Assembly: GCF_019392195.1 (NCBI RefSeq)
Contig: NZ_JAHXKI010000001.1
Span: forward strand, 428,311 to 492,310
Reading direction: 5' to 3'
Source: Marinobacter sp. F4206
GTDB lineage: Bacteria; Pseudomonadota; Gammaproteobacteria; Pseudomonadales; Oleiphilaceae
Length of the DNA: 64,000 nt
In this document: positions 34,544 through 43,321 of the stretch, piece by piece
Numbering within the stretch: position 1 is the first letter of the stretch
Layout of the letters: each line of letters starts with the position of its first letter
Notes under the pieces: model-generated
Database searches by the model: none
What the model was told of the DNA's origin: nothing
What the model saw: the letters and a program-made list of their open reading frames with translations, nothing else
Program-made: the position numbers and the translations under genes

Positions 34544-36655
34544 TCATATACCGGGCTCTTTAGCCGGCGCACCCACCCGCTCCAGAACCCGCCTTTGGAT
34601 GCACTGCCCCCAATACGTCCCTACCGGCGCTTTCCACGCCTCTTTGTGGAGGTAATCCAGTGCCCATCTGTCCCGAGCGATCCGAGCCACCTTTGCATTG
34701 GACAGGTAAGCGGGACCGTGCTGGAGACAACTTTCCACGTCGCTTGCCCAATGCCGCTGACGGGCATCGGACGTATGCACCCGAGCGAAAGCCTGATGTA
34801 ACCGGTTTACCTGTGGAATCAAGATTGCCTGCTGGAATGGCGTCAGGCTTTGGTAAGGTCTTATCAAAGCTCTGTATTTTCGGGCACGTTGAAGCACGGG
34901 AGGCGGTTTTGATTCTTCCGGAATCATCAGGAGCCGCCGGTCCAGTAACCCCAGCCCCAGCGCCTGTCGACTCAGCAGAACTGAGCTGGGAGCAGACAGG
35001 ATGAGCGGCACCGCCACCGGAAGCGACCAGTAGAAAAACAGGGTATCCAGCTGCCAGGCAAACAGCGCCCAGGAACTGCCAACCAGCATCGCCGGTAACT
35101 GATGCCAGAATCCCTCCCGCCAGGTTATCTCCTCCGTCCGGTTCTGTCCGGCCCATTTCAGCGACACATTGAAAATCGCCGCCACGACAAAGCGGCTGTG
35201 AGCCAACATTCGGATCGGGGCCAGCAGAACGGACACGAGAATCTCGATCAGAACACTCTCGACCAGCCGTATACGACCACCAAATGACGCAGCCGTTCCC
35301 TGGATCATCGAATCCAGAAGCGCCAGGAACTTTGGAAAAAACAGAAGCATCAATGTACTCAAGGCCAACCCCAGCGCCCATTCGGGACGCCATTCCGGCC
35401 ACAAGGGAAACAGGCCCTGGTACCCTTCCGGAAAGTAGTCAATCGGGGCGAGCGTCATTTGCGCTGCAGAAATCGTCACCGCGATCAGGAACAGCAGCCA
35501 CAATGGCGAAGCGAGATAGGCCATAATCCCGTTTAGGAAAGCCATCCGGTGGGCAAACCGAAGCCCCGGCTCCCGAAGCAATAGCCATAGATGCTGAAGG
35601 TTGCCCTTTGCCCAACGATTATCACGAGCGAGCTCATCACCCAGTGTCGGCGGCGACTCCTCGAAGCTCCCGCCCAATTCGGGCTCAAGCCATACTTCGT
35701 AACCGGCTCGCCCCATGTACGCAGCCTCCACGAAGTCGTGACTCATAATGGCACCACCAAATAACCCGCGACCGGACAGTTTCCGCAGCCCGCAGTGCTT
35801 CATGAACGGCTCTACCCGAAGAATCGCATTGTGGCCCCAGAACGCTGCGTCCCCCATCTGTACAGCAGCAAGGCCGGTAGCAAACAGAGGAGAATAAAAC
35901 CGGTTTGCAAACTGCTGAACCCTGGCGAACAGGGACCTTCCATTGATGACGCTGGGATTGGTTTGCAGAATCCCGACCTGGGGCTGCAGCTCCATGAGCT
36001 TTACCATCTGGCAAAGAGTCTGGCCACTCAGCAGGCTGTCGGCATCCAGAACCACCATGTATTTGTAGCGGCGCCCCCACCGACGGAGGAAATCCGCTAC
36101 GTTGCCACTTTTGAAATTCAGATTGACAGGCCTGCGTCGATAGAAGATCCGCCCCTCCGCGCCCAGCTCGGTCACCAGATCGTGCCAGGCCGTCCGTTCT
36201 TCCAGCCAAACGTCCGGGGATCGACTGTCAGAGAGAATATAGAACTCGAAGTGGTCCAGGCAGGCCTCTTTGGCAAGGTCTTCGTAGACCGCTCTTAACC
36301 CCTTGAAAGTCCAGTTAACTGGTTCGTGGTAAATGGGCAGCAGAATCGCCGTCTTCGCCAGGGGCACGGTGCTGAGCTCGCCCCTGGAATGGCGCCTGGC
36401 CAGCGAATGGCGGTCCCCCCCGAAGAAACGGATCAGGAACCCCCAGACAGCGATCCAGAAGCCTATCGCGATCCATATATAGAGCACCGCGAACAGGACA
36501 ATGAGGGCTTTCTCAACAAATAAGCCACCGTGGTACGGCAGAATCCACAACAAGTAATAGGTCGCCACGGACGTCTGTCCGATAACCAGAAAAATCATAA
36601 GGCTACGGCGAAAAAGAGCCACACTACGCCAGCTGGTCTGTTTATCCTTCCCCAT
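34544..36655 (-). CDS. opgH: Glucan biosynthesis glucosyltransferase OpgH
   Basis: A 703-residue GT2-family membrane glucosyltransferase making the linear beta-glucan backbone of osmoregulated periplasmic glucans. The catalytic region has VVLDADSLLSG (DxD), QTNPSVINGRSLFARVQQF, GHNAILRVEPF, and the substrate-closing region ending RDNRWAKGNLQHL. Several membrane segments flank it. It is shorter than E. coli or Pseudomonas OpgH (about 850 residues), mainly at the N-terminal cytoplasmic side. I start at the ATG at 36655 with GGAG upstream; a TTG at 36682 is the alternative. It overlaps the small upstream ORF by 14 bases. Confidence 0.92.
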   Translation of the reverse strand: MGKDKQTSWRSVALFRRSLMIFLVIGQTSVATYYLLWILPYHGGLFVEKALIVLFAVLYIWIAIGFWIAVWGFLIRFFGGDRHSLARRHSRGELSTVPLAKTAILLPIYHEPVNWTFKGLRAVYEDLAKEACLDHFEFYILSDSRSPDVWLEERTAWHDLVTELGAEGRIFYRRRPVNLNFKSGNVADFLRRWGRRYKYMVVLDADSLLSGQTLCQMVKLMELQPQVGILQTNPSVINGRSLFARVQQFANRFYSPLFATGLAAVQMGDAAFWGHNAILRVEPFMKHCGLRKLSGRGLFGGAIMSHDFVEAAYMGRAGYEVWLEPELGGSFEESPPTLGDELARDNRWAKGNLQHLWLLLREPGLRFAHRMAFLNGIMAYLASPLWLLFLIAVTISAAQMTLAPIDYFPEGYQGLFPLWPEWRPEWALGLALSTLMLLFFPKFLALLDSMIQGTAASFGGRIRLVESVLIEILVSVLLAPIRMLAHSRFVVAAIFNVSLKWAGQNRTEEITWREGFWHQLPAMLVGSSWALFAWQLDTLFFYWSLPVAVPLILSAPSSVLLSRQALGLGLLDRRLLMIPEESKPPPVLQRARKYRALIRPYQSLTPFQQAILIPQVNRLHQAFARVHTSDARQRHWASDVESCLQHGPAYLSNAKVARIARDRWALDYLHKEAWKAPVGTYWGQCIQRRVLERVGAPAKEPGI

Positions 36656-36929
36656 GGACGACTCCGGGCGGGTCGTAGCCAATACTGCCCCGTGTCAGCG
36701 GCGGACAGATCTCTGGCACAGTCATCACAGGCAACACAAAGTATTCCGGGATCATGTCGATGACACGATCCCGGACACTGGCGCCGCCACTCTCCTGTTC
36801 GGCGTCCAGAACAGCCTTTTCCAAGAGCTGAAGCAAGCTGCAGCAATGGTCGGCGGTCATCTCGACCCCTGATTCCAGAAGGTAGAGATACGCCCGATTG
36901 AAAACATACTGAAGCTCAATATCGCGCAT
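36642..36929 (-). CDS. Small hypothetical protein in the opg operon
   Basis: A 95-residue ORF between opgG and opgH, read in the same direction, separated from opgG by 24 bases and overlapping the opgH start by 14 bases. It has no signal peptide or membrane segment; the N-terminal 50 residues look helical, and a proline-rich C-terminus follows. No family is recognised. The tight operon packing and an upstream GGAG support it as real, and it may be co-translated with opgH. Confidence 0.6.
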   Translation of the reverse strand: MRDIELQYVFNRAYLYLLESGVEMTADHCCSLLQLLEKAVLDAEQESGGASVRDRVIDMIPEYFVLPVMTVPEICPPLTRGSIGYDPPGVVHGEG

Positions 36930-36953
36930 TCGACGTGTTTCTCCGGGATCGCA

Positions 36954-38495
36954 CTATTCAGACGTGCGCATCTGGTTGTTACCATTGCCCAGTTCATAGA
37001 TCCAGGTCTCGGTAATCGGATTACCATCCAGGCTCAGAAACGCCCTCAATGACAGAACCTTGCCCGGCTCAGGGCGAACCAGCATTGAAAGGCGCCACAT
37101 GTCTTTTGGTTCTACATACTGTACGAAATGCTCCAGTATCTCGACGCCTTCCCCGCCAGCCACGTTGCTGACCACGGGGGCGTCCAGGGGAAGCTGGGGT
37201 ATCTGATCGCTCTCAAAATCCACCACAAATCGGTAAGCGTTCGCATTGTCGCTTGTTGCAGGACTTCTGCCGAAGAAAGTCGAAATTGAACGGCCCGTTG
37301 TCTGGCCACTTATCTCGGGACCACCAAAACTCACGCGATACTTGAAACCCAGCATCTCTCCGGCAGCCACGCCCGCTTCAGGCCGCCAGAATGCGACGAT
37401 GTTGTCGTTTGACTCTGCTTCGGTAGGCAGCTCGACCAGCACCACATGACCGGGCCCCCATCCTTTTTCGGTGTCTACCCAGGCACTTGGCCTGATGTCA
37501 TATCGGTGTTCGACATCTTCATAGGATTCGAATTTCTGATCCCGCTGCATCAGTCCAAAGCCTTTCAGATCCGCAACCTGGTGGTAACTCAATATCAGGT
37601 TTGTCGGATTCTGCAGCGGGCGCCAGAGCCACTCTCCGGTTTCAGAGTCGTGCACAAGAAGGCCGTCCGAATCGTGAACCTCGGGTCGCCACTGGCCCAT
37701 GGGCTTCAATGAGTGCTCGGCGTAAAAAAACATGGAGGTCAAGGGAGCGAGGCCGAGCTGTTCGATGTCCTCCCTGAAAAACAGCCTGGCCGTAATGTCC
37801 ACCCTCGAAGCACTACCGGGATGGATAACGAACCGATAGGCGCCGGTGATCGAGACACCATCGAGCAAGGCAAAGACGACCATCCTGTCTGCTTCGGGCG
37901 CGGGGCGTTGGAGCCAAAACTCTGTGAAAGACGGAAACTGCTCACCAGAAGCCAATCCCGTATTGATGGCGATGCCTCTAGCAGACAATCCCAAGCGCTG
38001 ATCCCTGCCCATTCCCCGAAAGTAGCTGGCGCCGCCGAAAACCAGAAACTGTTGCCGCCCCTCAGAGCCAGAGAATGGATAAGTAACCTTGAAACCCGCA
38101 TACCCCAGGTCGGCAGGCATTCGGTTCTTCAGGTCATTGTCAGGGTAGGTGAAGTCTTCGCGGCGAAATGGAATGGGATGCTCGCGTTCCTCCTCCACCA
38201 GGTTCAGGCGAACCGGGTGCGCGTAAAAGCTTCCCGGGGGCATCATTGTCACCTGGAACGTCGAATCCGACTCACGCCAAAGGCTGGCTTCCGGCTTGAA
38301 CTGGATGGCTCGATGTTGCGAAGGGCTCAGTTCCTTCAGAAAATCCGGAACCTCCTGTGGCGGCTCGAATTCCGCCGCGGCAAGTGCCTTGGCCTTTTCT
38401 ACAACATCGTTAAAATCAAAGCCGTAAACCAGGCGAGGCAACGTTATGACAAATGCCAAGCAAAGTATGACTCGATACTTCCCGGTATCTGCCAC
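36954..38495 (-). CDS. opgG: Glucans biosynthesis protein G
   Basis: An MdoG/OpgG-family periplasmic protein, needed for the branched structure of periplasmic glucans. The Sec-type N-terminus (VILCLAFVITLPRLVYG) leads into FDFNDVVEKAKALA, the usual OpgG start. Later blocks are ASYFRGMGRDQRLGLSARGIAINTG and HDSDGLLVHDSETGEWLWRPLQNP. I prefer the GTG at 38495 (AGGA upstream, signal peptide at the very start) over a TTG at 38549. It is the first gene of the opg operon and a clear paralogue of the opgD-like gene three kilobases downstream. Confidence 0.88.
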   Translation of the reverse strand: MADTGKYRVILCLAFVITLPRLVYGFDFNDVVEKAKALAAAEFEPPQEVPDFLKELSPSQHRAIQFKPEASLWRESDSTFQVTMMPPGSFYAHPVRLNLVEEEREHPIPFRREDFTYPDNDLKNRMPADLGYAGFKVTYPFSGSEGRQQFLVFGGASYFRGMGRDQRLGLSARGIAINTGLASGEQFPSFTEFWLQRPAPEADRMVVFALLDGVSITGAYRFVIHPGSASRVDITARLFFREDIEQLGLAPLTSMFFYAEHSLKPMGQWRPEVHDSDGLLVHDSETGEWLWRPLQNPTNLILSYHQVADLKGFGLMQRDQKFESYEDVEHRYDIRPSAWVDTEKGWGPGHVVLVELPTEAESNDNIVAFWRPEAGVAAGEMLGFKYRVSFGGPEISGQTTGRSISTFFGRSPATSDNANAYRFVVDFESDQIPQLPLDAPVVSNVAGGEGVEILEHFVQYVEPKDMWRLSMLVRPEPGKVLSLRAFLSLDGNPITETWIYELGNGNNQMRTSE

Positions 38496-38591
38496 GATCC
38501 TGTCCTCTTCCTTTTTCGCTTCCGATGCACCACCTACCAACATAGGCAAATCTAGCCAAAAGTGGCAACTCGAAAGTAGAGGAAAGGACGG

Positions 38592-39743
38592 TTACATATC
38601 GACGAAAATGGAAAAAGAAAGGTCAGGATGACTCGGAAGGTCCATCTCAGGGTCCGTAACGGCCAGCATTTTGCCAACACTCAAGGAAGCGTAGAAATCA
38701 CGGGCATCAAGTTTGAGGGAAACTTCACCGACACTCGCTCCTCCCTCTTGCGGACCATCGGACTCCCCGCCGGGGGTCCATCCCCGGAGCAAGGCCATCT
38801 GAACAGACGACTGAAACCCCTTCAAGGCCGGAACCCGGAATGTCGGACTTCCCGCCTGAAGACGCAACCAGCCACCTTCCGCGACGTACTTCGTTTGCCC
38901 GCTATAGCCCTTGGCCAGGGACGGCCCAGCAACCTGAATCCGCTCGGTGGAAGGTAGATCGTCCCCTGCAAACTGGTACTGCCCACCCAATCCCAGGGTC
39001 CAGTTGTGAACATCCCGATGAATGGCTGCGGACACCGCGACCTTCTGAAACTTTTCCTCCGTCTGGTTGGGGCCCGAGGTGCCCGTGACTGCCCGGGACT
39101 CGACACCTCCGAACGCCCTCAGGCTCGTCGAGGACTGCAGGCCCGCCACCAACTCGTGATCTTCGCGTACTTCCAGGCCGAGCTTCGAAATCTGGTACTG
39201 GGTCTCTTCGGCCCAGCCGGTCGCATCGGCTGTACTCGAGCCCCCGGCTGAATGATTGAAAAGACTGCTCAGGGAGAATCCATGCCGGGAAAACAATGCG
39301 CGGCTACCATTGAGTCTGAAGGCACTGTGTTCGCTTTCGGAATCGAATCTGTTGCCGTCTCCGAGGCTTACCCCAGTCGATTCACCCTCCTCGAACTCCA
39401 TGCCAATATCAAAGTTCGACACTGAAAGCCCGTAATTGAGCATCAGGGTGCTGGATTCATGATTCTCACGCTGGGAGACACTGTCACGATAATTGAGTCT
39501 GAGCCGCTGTTTTGACCAGCCGAGGCCATCGCTCGCAAGACCCAGACTCCCGGATGCGCGATCGTTGTCACGACTCGAAGAGCCCGTGACATTGACTTTG
39601 GACGCCACATACCGGGCCACAGACGGCAACAGCTCACCGGGATAGACGTCTGCAGACTCATTTACGCCTTCATAACCCGATGCAGCGCCGACATTAATGA
39701 GTGAAACGCACAAAATTAGTGCACAAAATCGGGTAACTCGCAC
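38592..39743 (-). CDS. TpsB/ShlB-like outer-membrane barrel without POTRA domains
   Basis: A 383-residue protein with a signal peptide (RFCALILCVSLINVGAASG) and many amphipathic strands. The C-terminal half reads like the ShlB/FhaC translocator barrel: LPSTERIQVAGPSLAKGYSGQ aligns by eye with the conserved 'F.aGG...vRGy' strand region, and LKLDARDFYASLSVGKML matches the last strands. The N-terminal POTRA and plug-helix region of normal two-partner translocators (about 200 residues) is absent. No secreted TpsA partner is encoded nearby. I start at the GTG at 39743 with GAAGGA upstream. Function unknown; it lies 96 bases upstream of opgG on the same strand. Confidence 0.6.
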   Translation of the reverse strand: MRVTRFCALILCVSLINVGAASGYEGVNESADVYPGELLPSVARYVASKVNVTGSSSRDNDRASGSLGLASDGLGWSKQRLRLNYRDSVSQRENHESSTLMLNYGLSVSNFDIGMEFEEGESTGVSLGDGNRFDSESEHSAFRLNGSRALFSRHGFSLSSLFNHSAGGSSTADATGWAEETQYQISKLGLEVREDHELVAGLQSSTSLRAFGGVESRAVTGTSGPNQTEEKFQKVAVSAAIHRDVHNWTLGLGGQYQFAGDDLPSTERIQVAGPSLAKGYSGQTKYVAEGGWLRLQAGSPTFRVPALKGFQSSVQMALLRGWTPGGESDGPQEGGASVGEVSLKLDARDFYASLSVGKMLAVTDPEMDLPSHPDLSFSIFVDM

Positions 39744-40077
39744 TCGTGATCCTTCGGGAGGTGACCAAAATATGAACAGCACTTTATCCGCGCGCGGGCC
39801 GTCAATACCACCCCGATTGACTAAAAATTACATCTTTTAAAATGCGGCAATACAAACCTTTATATCTGTATTTGAAAGTTGCTTGCGAAGTGTTTCAATG
39901 TGTAACTTGTGACTACCTCTGACACAAATCGGTTACTTTTACTTACACAGAATCCCTACCCCTCCATTTCAGCGGACAACTTCGTTAAACTCGGCACGGT
40001 TTGTGATTAGCTCAAAGTGAAGAGACTGGAAGATTCCCATTCAGGGGACGTGATTGCTCAGAAAAAGGACGAATTCA
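39744..40077. other. Divergent intergenic region between the barrel gene and galU
   Basis: No gene is seen. The region is AT-rich and should hold the promoters of the leftward barrel/opg genes and the rightward galU. A Shine-Dalgarno (AAGGA) precedes galU at about 40065. No promoter pair with correct spacing was convincing enough to mark. Confidence 0.5.
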
Positions 40078-40914
40078 ATGATCAAAAAATGCCTGTTCCC
40101 CGTTGCCGGATACGGCACCCGCTTTCTTCCCGCCACCAAGGCCATGCCGAAAGAAATTCTCCCCGTCGTCAACAAACCGCTGGTGCAATATGGGGTGGAA
40201 GAAGCGGCAGAAGCCGGCATCCATGAATTTGGCTTTGTCACTGGGCGAGGCAAACGGGCCATAGAGGACCATTTCGATATCAGCTACGAGCTGGAGCACC
40301 AGATTGCCGGGTCCGGCAAGGAGGATCTGCTGGCATCCATTCGCGACCTGATCGACAACAACACCTTTGCGTTTACCCGCCAGAATGAGATGAAGGGACT
40401 TGGCCACGCCATCCTGACCGGGCGCAACCTTGTTGGAGACAACCCTTTCGCCGTGGTTCTGGCAGACGACTTCTGCCTCGGACCTGACGGCGAAGACGGT
40501 GTGCTGGCGCAGATGGTCAAGCTTTACAACCAGTTCCGCTGTTCCATCGTTGCCATCGAAGAAGTTCCAGAGAACGAAACCCACAAATATGGTGTGATTG
40601 CGGGAGACTCCATGAAAGATGGCCTGTACCGCATTACCGACATGGTGGAAAAGCCGGCGCCTGAAGACGCGCCCAGTAACCTCGCCATTATTGGTCGCTA
40701 CATTCTGACCCCGGACATCTTCGACATCATTGAGCGGACGCCAGCCGGCAAGAACGGCGAAGTACAGATCACCGATGCCCTCCTGGAACAGGCCCAGAAC
40801 GGCTGCGTGCTGGCCTACCAGTTCAAGGGTCGTCGCTTTGACTGCGGGAGTATCGACGGCTTTGTGGAAGCCACAAATTACGTGTACGAGAACATCTACA
40901 AGAAAGGAAACTGA
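40078..40914 (+). CDS. galU: UTP-glucose-1-phosphate uridylyltransferase GalU
   Basis: A 278-residue UDP-glucose pyrophosphorylase, making the UDP-glucose used by opgH and by EPS and LPS enzymes. The nucleotide-binding start KCLFPVAGYGTRFLPATKAMPKEILPVV, the VVLADDF motif, and GVIAGD are intact. I start at the ATG at 40078 with AAGGA upstream; the longer frame adds eight residues without family resemblance. Position next to the opg genes fits its role as donor supplier. Confidence 0.95.
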   Translation: MIKKCLFPVAGYGTRFLPATKAMPKEILPVVNKPLVQYGVEEAAEAGIHEFGFVTGRGKRAIEDHFDISYELEHQIAGSGKEDLLASIRDLIDNNTFAFTRQNEMKGLGHAILTGRNLVGDNPFAVVLADDFCLGPDGEDGVLAQMVKLYNQFRCSIVAIEEVPENETHKYGVIAGDSMKDGLYRITDMVEKPAPEDAPSNLAIIGRYILTPDIFDIIERTPAGKNGEVQITDALLEQAQNGCVLAYQFKGRRFDCGSIDGFVEATNYVYENIYKKGN

Positions 40915-40929
40915 GGAGCCGGGTGGCCT

Positions 40930-41346
40930 CTAGCCGCCCAGTATCTGAAGAACCATGCGCCGGTTCTCCGTGGAGGTGTTGCGGAACCGGCGCAGCAGTT
41001 CAACTTCCTCCTCCGACAACTGGACACGGTTGATTTCCCGCTCCAGTTCTTTGAGAGCAACCGACAAATCATCGCTGTTGCTGAACGCCAGCCCCGGCAA
41101 CTCCAGCTGGCCGTCCCCGCCGGGCTCTTCCAGATCCAGCAGATTCTCCAGGGGTGTCTCGGTTCGCATGCAAAAATCCAGCAACTCGGTCACGTTGGGA
41201 TAACTACGATGCCGGGCATCGGCCGCTTCCCAGCTTCTGACCTGGGTTTCCTCCACGCCACACATTTGAGCCACGTCCCACCGGGAAAGTCGGCCGTCCT
41301 CGCGAATCTGCCGCAAGCGACGATTGAACGTTTGCAGGTACCGCAT
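40930..41346 (-). CDS. XRE-type helix-turn-helix regulator
   Basis: A 138-residue protein with an N-terminal helix-turn-helix (RRLRQIREDGRLSRWDVAQMCGVEETQVRSWEAAD) like Cro/CI-type regulators, a middle acidic linker and a C-terminal charged helical segment. It is divergent from the RibD-C-like gene, with a short palindrome in the shared intergenic region, so it may control that gene and itself. Its 3' end lies 15 bases from the galU stop. Confidence 0.75.
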   Translation of the reverse strand: MRYLQTFNRRLRQIREDGRLSRWDVAQMCGVEETQVRSWEAADARHRSYPNVTELLDFCMRTETPLENLLDLEEPGGDGQLELPGLAFSNSDDLSVALKELEREINRVQLSEEEVELLRRFRNTSTENRRMVLQILGG

Positions 41347-41435
41347 AGCTGGTTGCCTCTACCCTCTGCAGGGACGCCAGTTCATCTGGAGTCCGATACG
41401 ATCCGGATGTCACCGAAAAGTGAATCAATCTGGAA

Positions 41436-41448
41436 ATGTAACGTACAT
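41436..41448. promoter_or_regulatory. Palindrome upstream of the RibD-C-like gene
   Basis: ATGTA-ACG-TACAT is an inverted repeat of five-base arms around a three-base centre. It ends where the -35 box of the promoter at 41471 is expected, and is about 90 bases upstream of the divergent HTH gene. It is a candidate operator for that regulator; no experiment supports it. Confidence 0.35.
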
Positions 41449-41470
41449 ATAGCTTTGCACACAATCTACC

Positions 41471-41476
41471 TATAAT
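41471..41476 (+). promoter_or_regulatory. Consensus -10 box of the RibD-C-like gene
   Basis: A perfect TATAAT lies 29 bases before the start codon at 41506. The hexamer at the -35 distance (around 41448-41453) is poor, suggesting dependence on an activator, possibly bound at the adjacent palindrome. Confidence 0.45.
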
Positions 41477-41505
41477 GAATCCAACGGAGATGGGACAGGG
41501 CGTTT

Positions 41506-42369
41506 ATGGCTGCACAAGCATTGGACATTGAGGCTGCCTGGCAACTGGTGCTGAAAGCTGTCAATCGCAGCGATGTGACCCTGGCGGTGCCTTCCACCAA
41601 CGAGGTTGCGGTGCGCCTTAATGGCCAGGGCGCCTGGCATCTTCTCCACCCGGCCACCGAACAGGCCAGAGATCTTCTGTCCCTGTTTCTTCCCTTGTGC
41701 AGGCCTCTTGCCTCCGGCGTTTCACACCGCGTCGTCGGACAGCTCGGCCAGAGCCTGGATGGCCGAATTGCAACCGTAACCGGGCGATCACGCTTTATTA
41801 ACGGCGACGACGGCATTACTCACCTGCACCGAATCAGGGCAGTGTCGGACGCTGTGATCGTAGGGGCGGGTACCGCGAGCACAGACAACCCCAGACTGAC
41901 CGTTAGACGCACTCAGGGACCCAATCCGGTGCGGGTAGTCATCGACCGGCATCGTCGGGTTCCGGAAAGCCACCACCTGTTCACCGACGGCGCAGCCCCC
42001 ACACTGCGGCTGGTCGGGGGACAATACGAATCCAGGACTCGAACTGCAATTGAGGGAGACGTAATTGAAGTGCCCTGCCTTGGTAATGAGCAGGAGCACG
42101 ACATTGTCAGTCCGACGACGATTCTCCGGGTGCTGTCCGACTTCGGCCTTCGGAGAATTTTTGTCGAAGGCGGCGGTGTCACGGTTTCCGCGTTCCTTCG
42201 TGCCGGCCTGCTCGACCGGTTACATGTCATGGTAGCTCCCATGATTATCGGAAGTGGCAGACCCGCCTTCTCCCTGCCTGAGATTGATCTATTGGAGGAT
42301 GCTCTGCGTCCGCAATCCCAACTGATTAATCTGGGAAGTGATATGCTCTTTGATCTGGACTTTTCCTGA
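41506..42369 (+). CDS. Stand-alone RibD C-terminal (DHFR-like) reductase family protein
   Basis: A 287-residue protein whose residues from about 75 onward match the RibD C-terminal reductase fold: VGQLGQSLDGRIAT, DAVIVGAGTASTDNPRLTVR, NPVRVVIDRHRRVP and RIFVEGGGVTVSAFLRAGLLDRLHVMVAPMIIGSG. The N-terminal 70 residues have no deaminase zinc motif, so it is not a full bifunctional RibD. Such domains reduce pyrimidine or pterin substrates with NADPH. It is the only rightward gene next to the leftward four-gene unit, and its 3' end overlaps that of the membrane protein by 44 bases. I infer a reductase of a specialised pteridine-type pathway rather than riboflavin synthesis. Confidence 0.8.
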   Translation: MAAQALDIEAAWQLVLKAVNRSDVTLAVPSTNEVAVRLNGQGAWHLLHPATEQARDLLSLFLPLCRPLASGVSHRVVGQLGQSLDGRIATVTGRSRFINGDDGITHLHRIRAVSDAVIVGAGTASTDNPRLTVRRTQGPNPVRVVIDRHRRVPESHHLFTDGAAPTLRLVGGQYESRTRTAIEGDVIEVPCLGNEQEHDIVSPTTILRVLSDFGLRRIFVEGGGVTVSAFLRAGLLDRLHVMVAPMIIGSGRPAFSLPEIDLLEDALRPQSQLINLGSDMLFDLDFS

Positions 42370-43321
42370 TCGGCTGAAAGGCCCTGGATCCTGAACGTCT
42401 TAACCGGGTAACCAGGAACACCAGTCCCGGCAACGTAGACAGAAAAACCAAGGCGCCATAGCCGACACTCAGCGCTACCCCCTGCTCCGGCGGCAATCCT
42501 GCCATCGGCCACAAAAGGGCAGCGGCGCCTTCCCGAATCCCCCACCCCGATACGGTGACCGGAATGACCATACTCAGTAGCAGAAGGCTACAGAGTGCTG
42601 CGGTTAATGCCAGGGCATTCCAACTTCCCAGGTAACCGGCCCCATAGGCCAACACCATAAAGACCCCGAGGTAACTGGCGAGGACAAGAAGAGAGGTACC
42701 CATCTGAACGGGAAACGCCGGCCACTTCAGCAGCGTGCGGACGATATCCCCTCTAAGCCGCCGGAAGTATCGGGCCATACCAACATGGGAGCGAGCAACT
42801 GCGCGGCTTAGCCAGACGACAAAAAGCGCAAGTCCCGGTAGCAGCCACATCCACCACTGCGACGCCATGACCAGCGTTCCGGAAAGCATCAGCCAGGCCA
42901 GAGCGACAGTGACGGTAAGGCCCAATACGAGCTGCCCTGACAATCGCTCGATCGCAACACCGTGGATTGCATCCAGCGGCTGACCACTGACTGCTCCGTG
43001 TCGCCATGCCCGGTTGACGTCCCCCAACATTCCTCCAGGCAGCAACTGATTAAGGAAGCTCGCCAGGTAGTATTCACGAACCGCCGTCCCGAACGGTAAC
43101 GGTGCTCCCAGAAGCCCGGCGGTGTAGCGCCAACGCCAAGCCGACAGCAACACTTGAAACACAGTCAACACGAGAGTCGGCACAAGGAGGTTCACTGGCA
43201 ACCGTGACAATTCCTGCCAAAGGATCCCGAGGTCGACGGAAAAAAGCACCACGACGACCAGACACGATGCGAAGCCCCATTTCAGCACAAACCCGGCAGC
43301 GGGGTGTTGGAGCCACTTCAT
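42326..43321 (-). CDS. LPG-synthase-TM/flippase-like membrane protein
   Basis: A 331-residue polytopic membrane protein of the lysylphosphatidylglycerol-synthase transmembrane family (UPF0104-like). It has six to eight hydrophobic segments, SAWRWRYTAGLLG and YYLASFLNQLLPGGMLGDVNRAWR, the conserved signature of the family. Members without the catalytic domain are thought to move lipid-linked molecules or to support glycolipid synthesis. I start at the ATG at 43321, overlapping the preceding gene's stop as ATGA; the longer frame lies inside that gene. It closes the leftward four-gene unit. Confidence 0.82.
   Translation of the reverse strand: MKWLQHPAAGFVLKWGFASCLVVVVLFSVDLGILWQELSRLPVNLLVPTLVLTVFQVLLSAWRWRYTAGLLGAPLPFGTAVREYYLASFLNQLLPGGMLGDVNRAWRHGAVSGQPLDAIHGVAIERLSGQLVLGLTVTVALAWLMLSGTLVMASQWWMWLLPGLALFVVWLSRAVARSHVGMARYFRRLRGDIVRTLLKWPAFPVQMGTSLLVLASYLGVFMVLAYGAGYLGSWNALALTAALCSLLLLSMVIPVTVSGWGIREGAAALLWPMAGLPPEQGVALSVGYGALVFLSTLPGLVFLVTRLRRSGSRAFQPIRKSPDQRAYHFPD

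Noticed and set aside
40921..40939. A seven-base hairpin after galU (GGGTGGC/GCCGCCC) as a terminator
   Set aside because: It has no T-tract and overlaps the end of the HTH gene; too weak to annotate.
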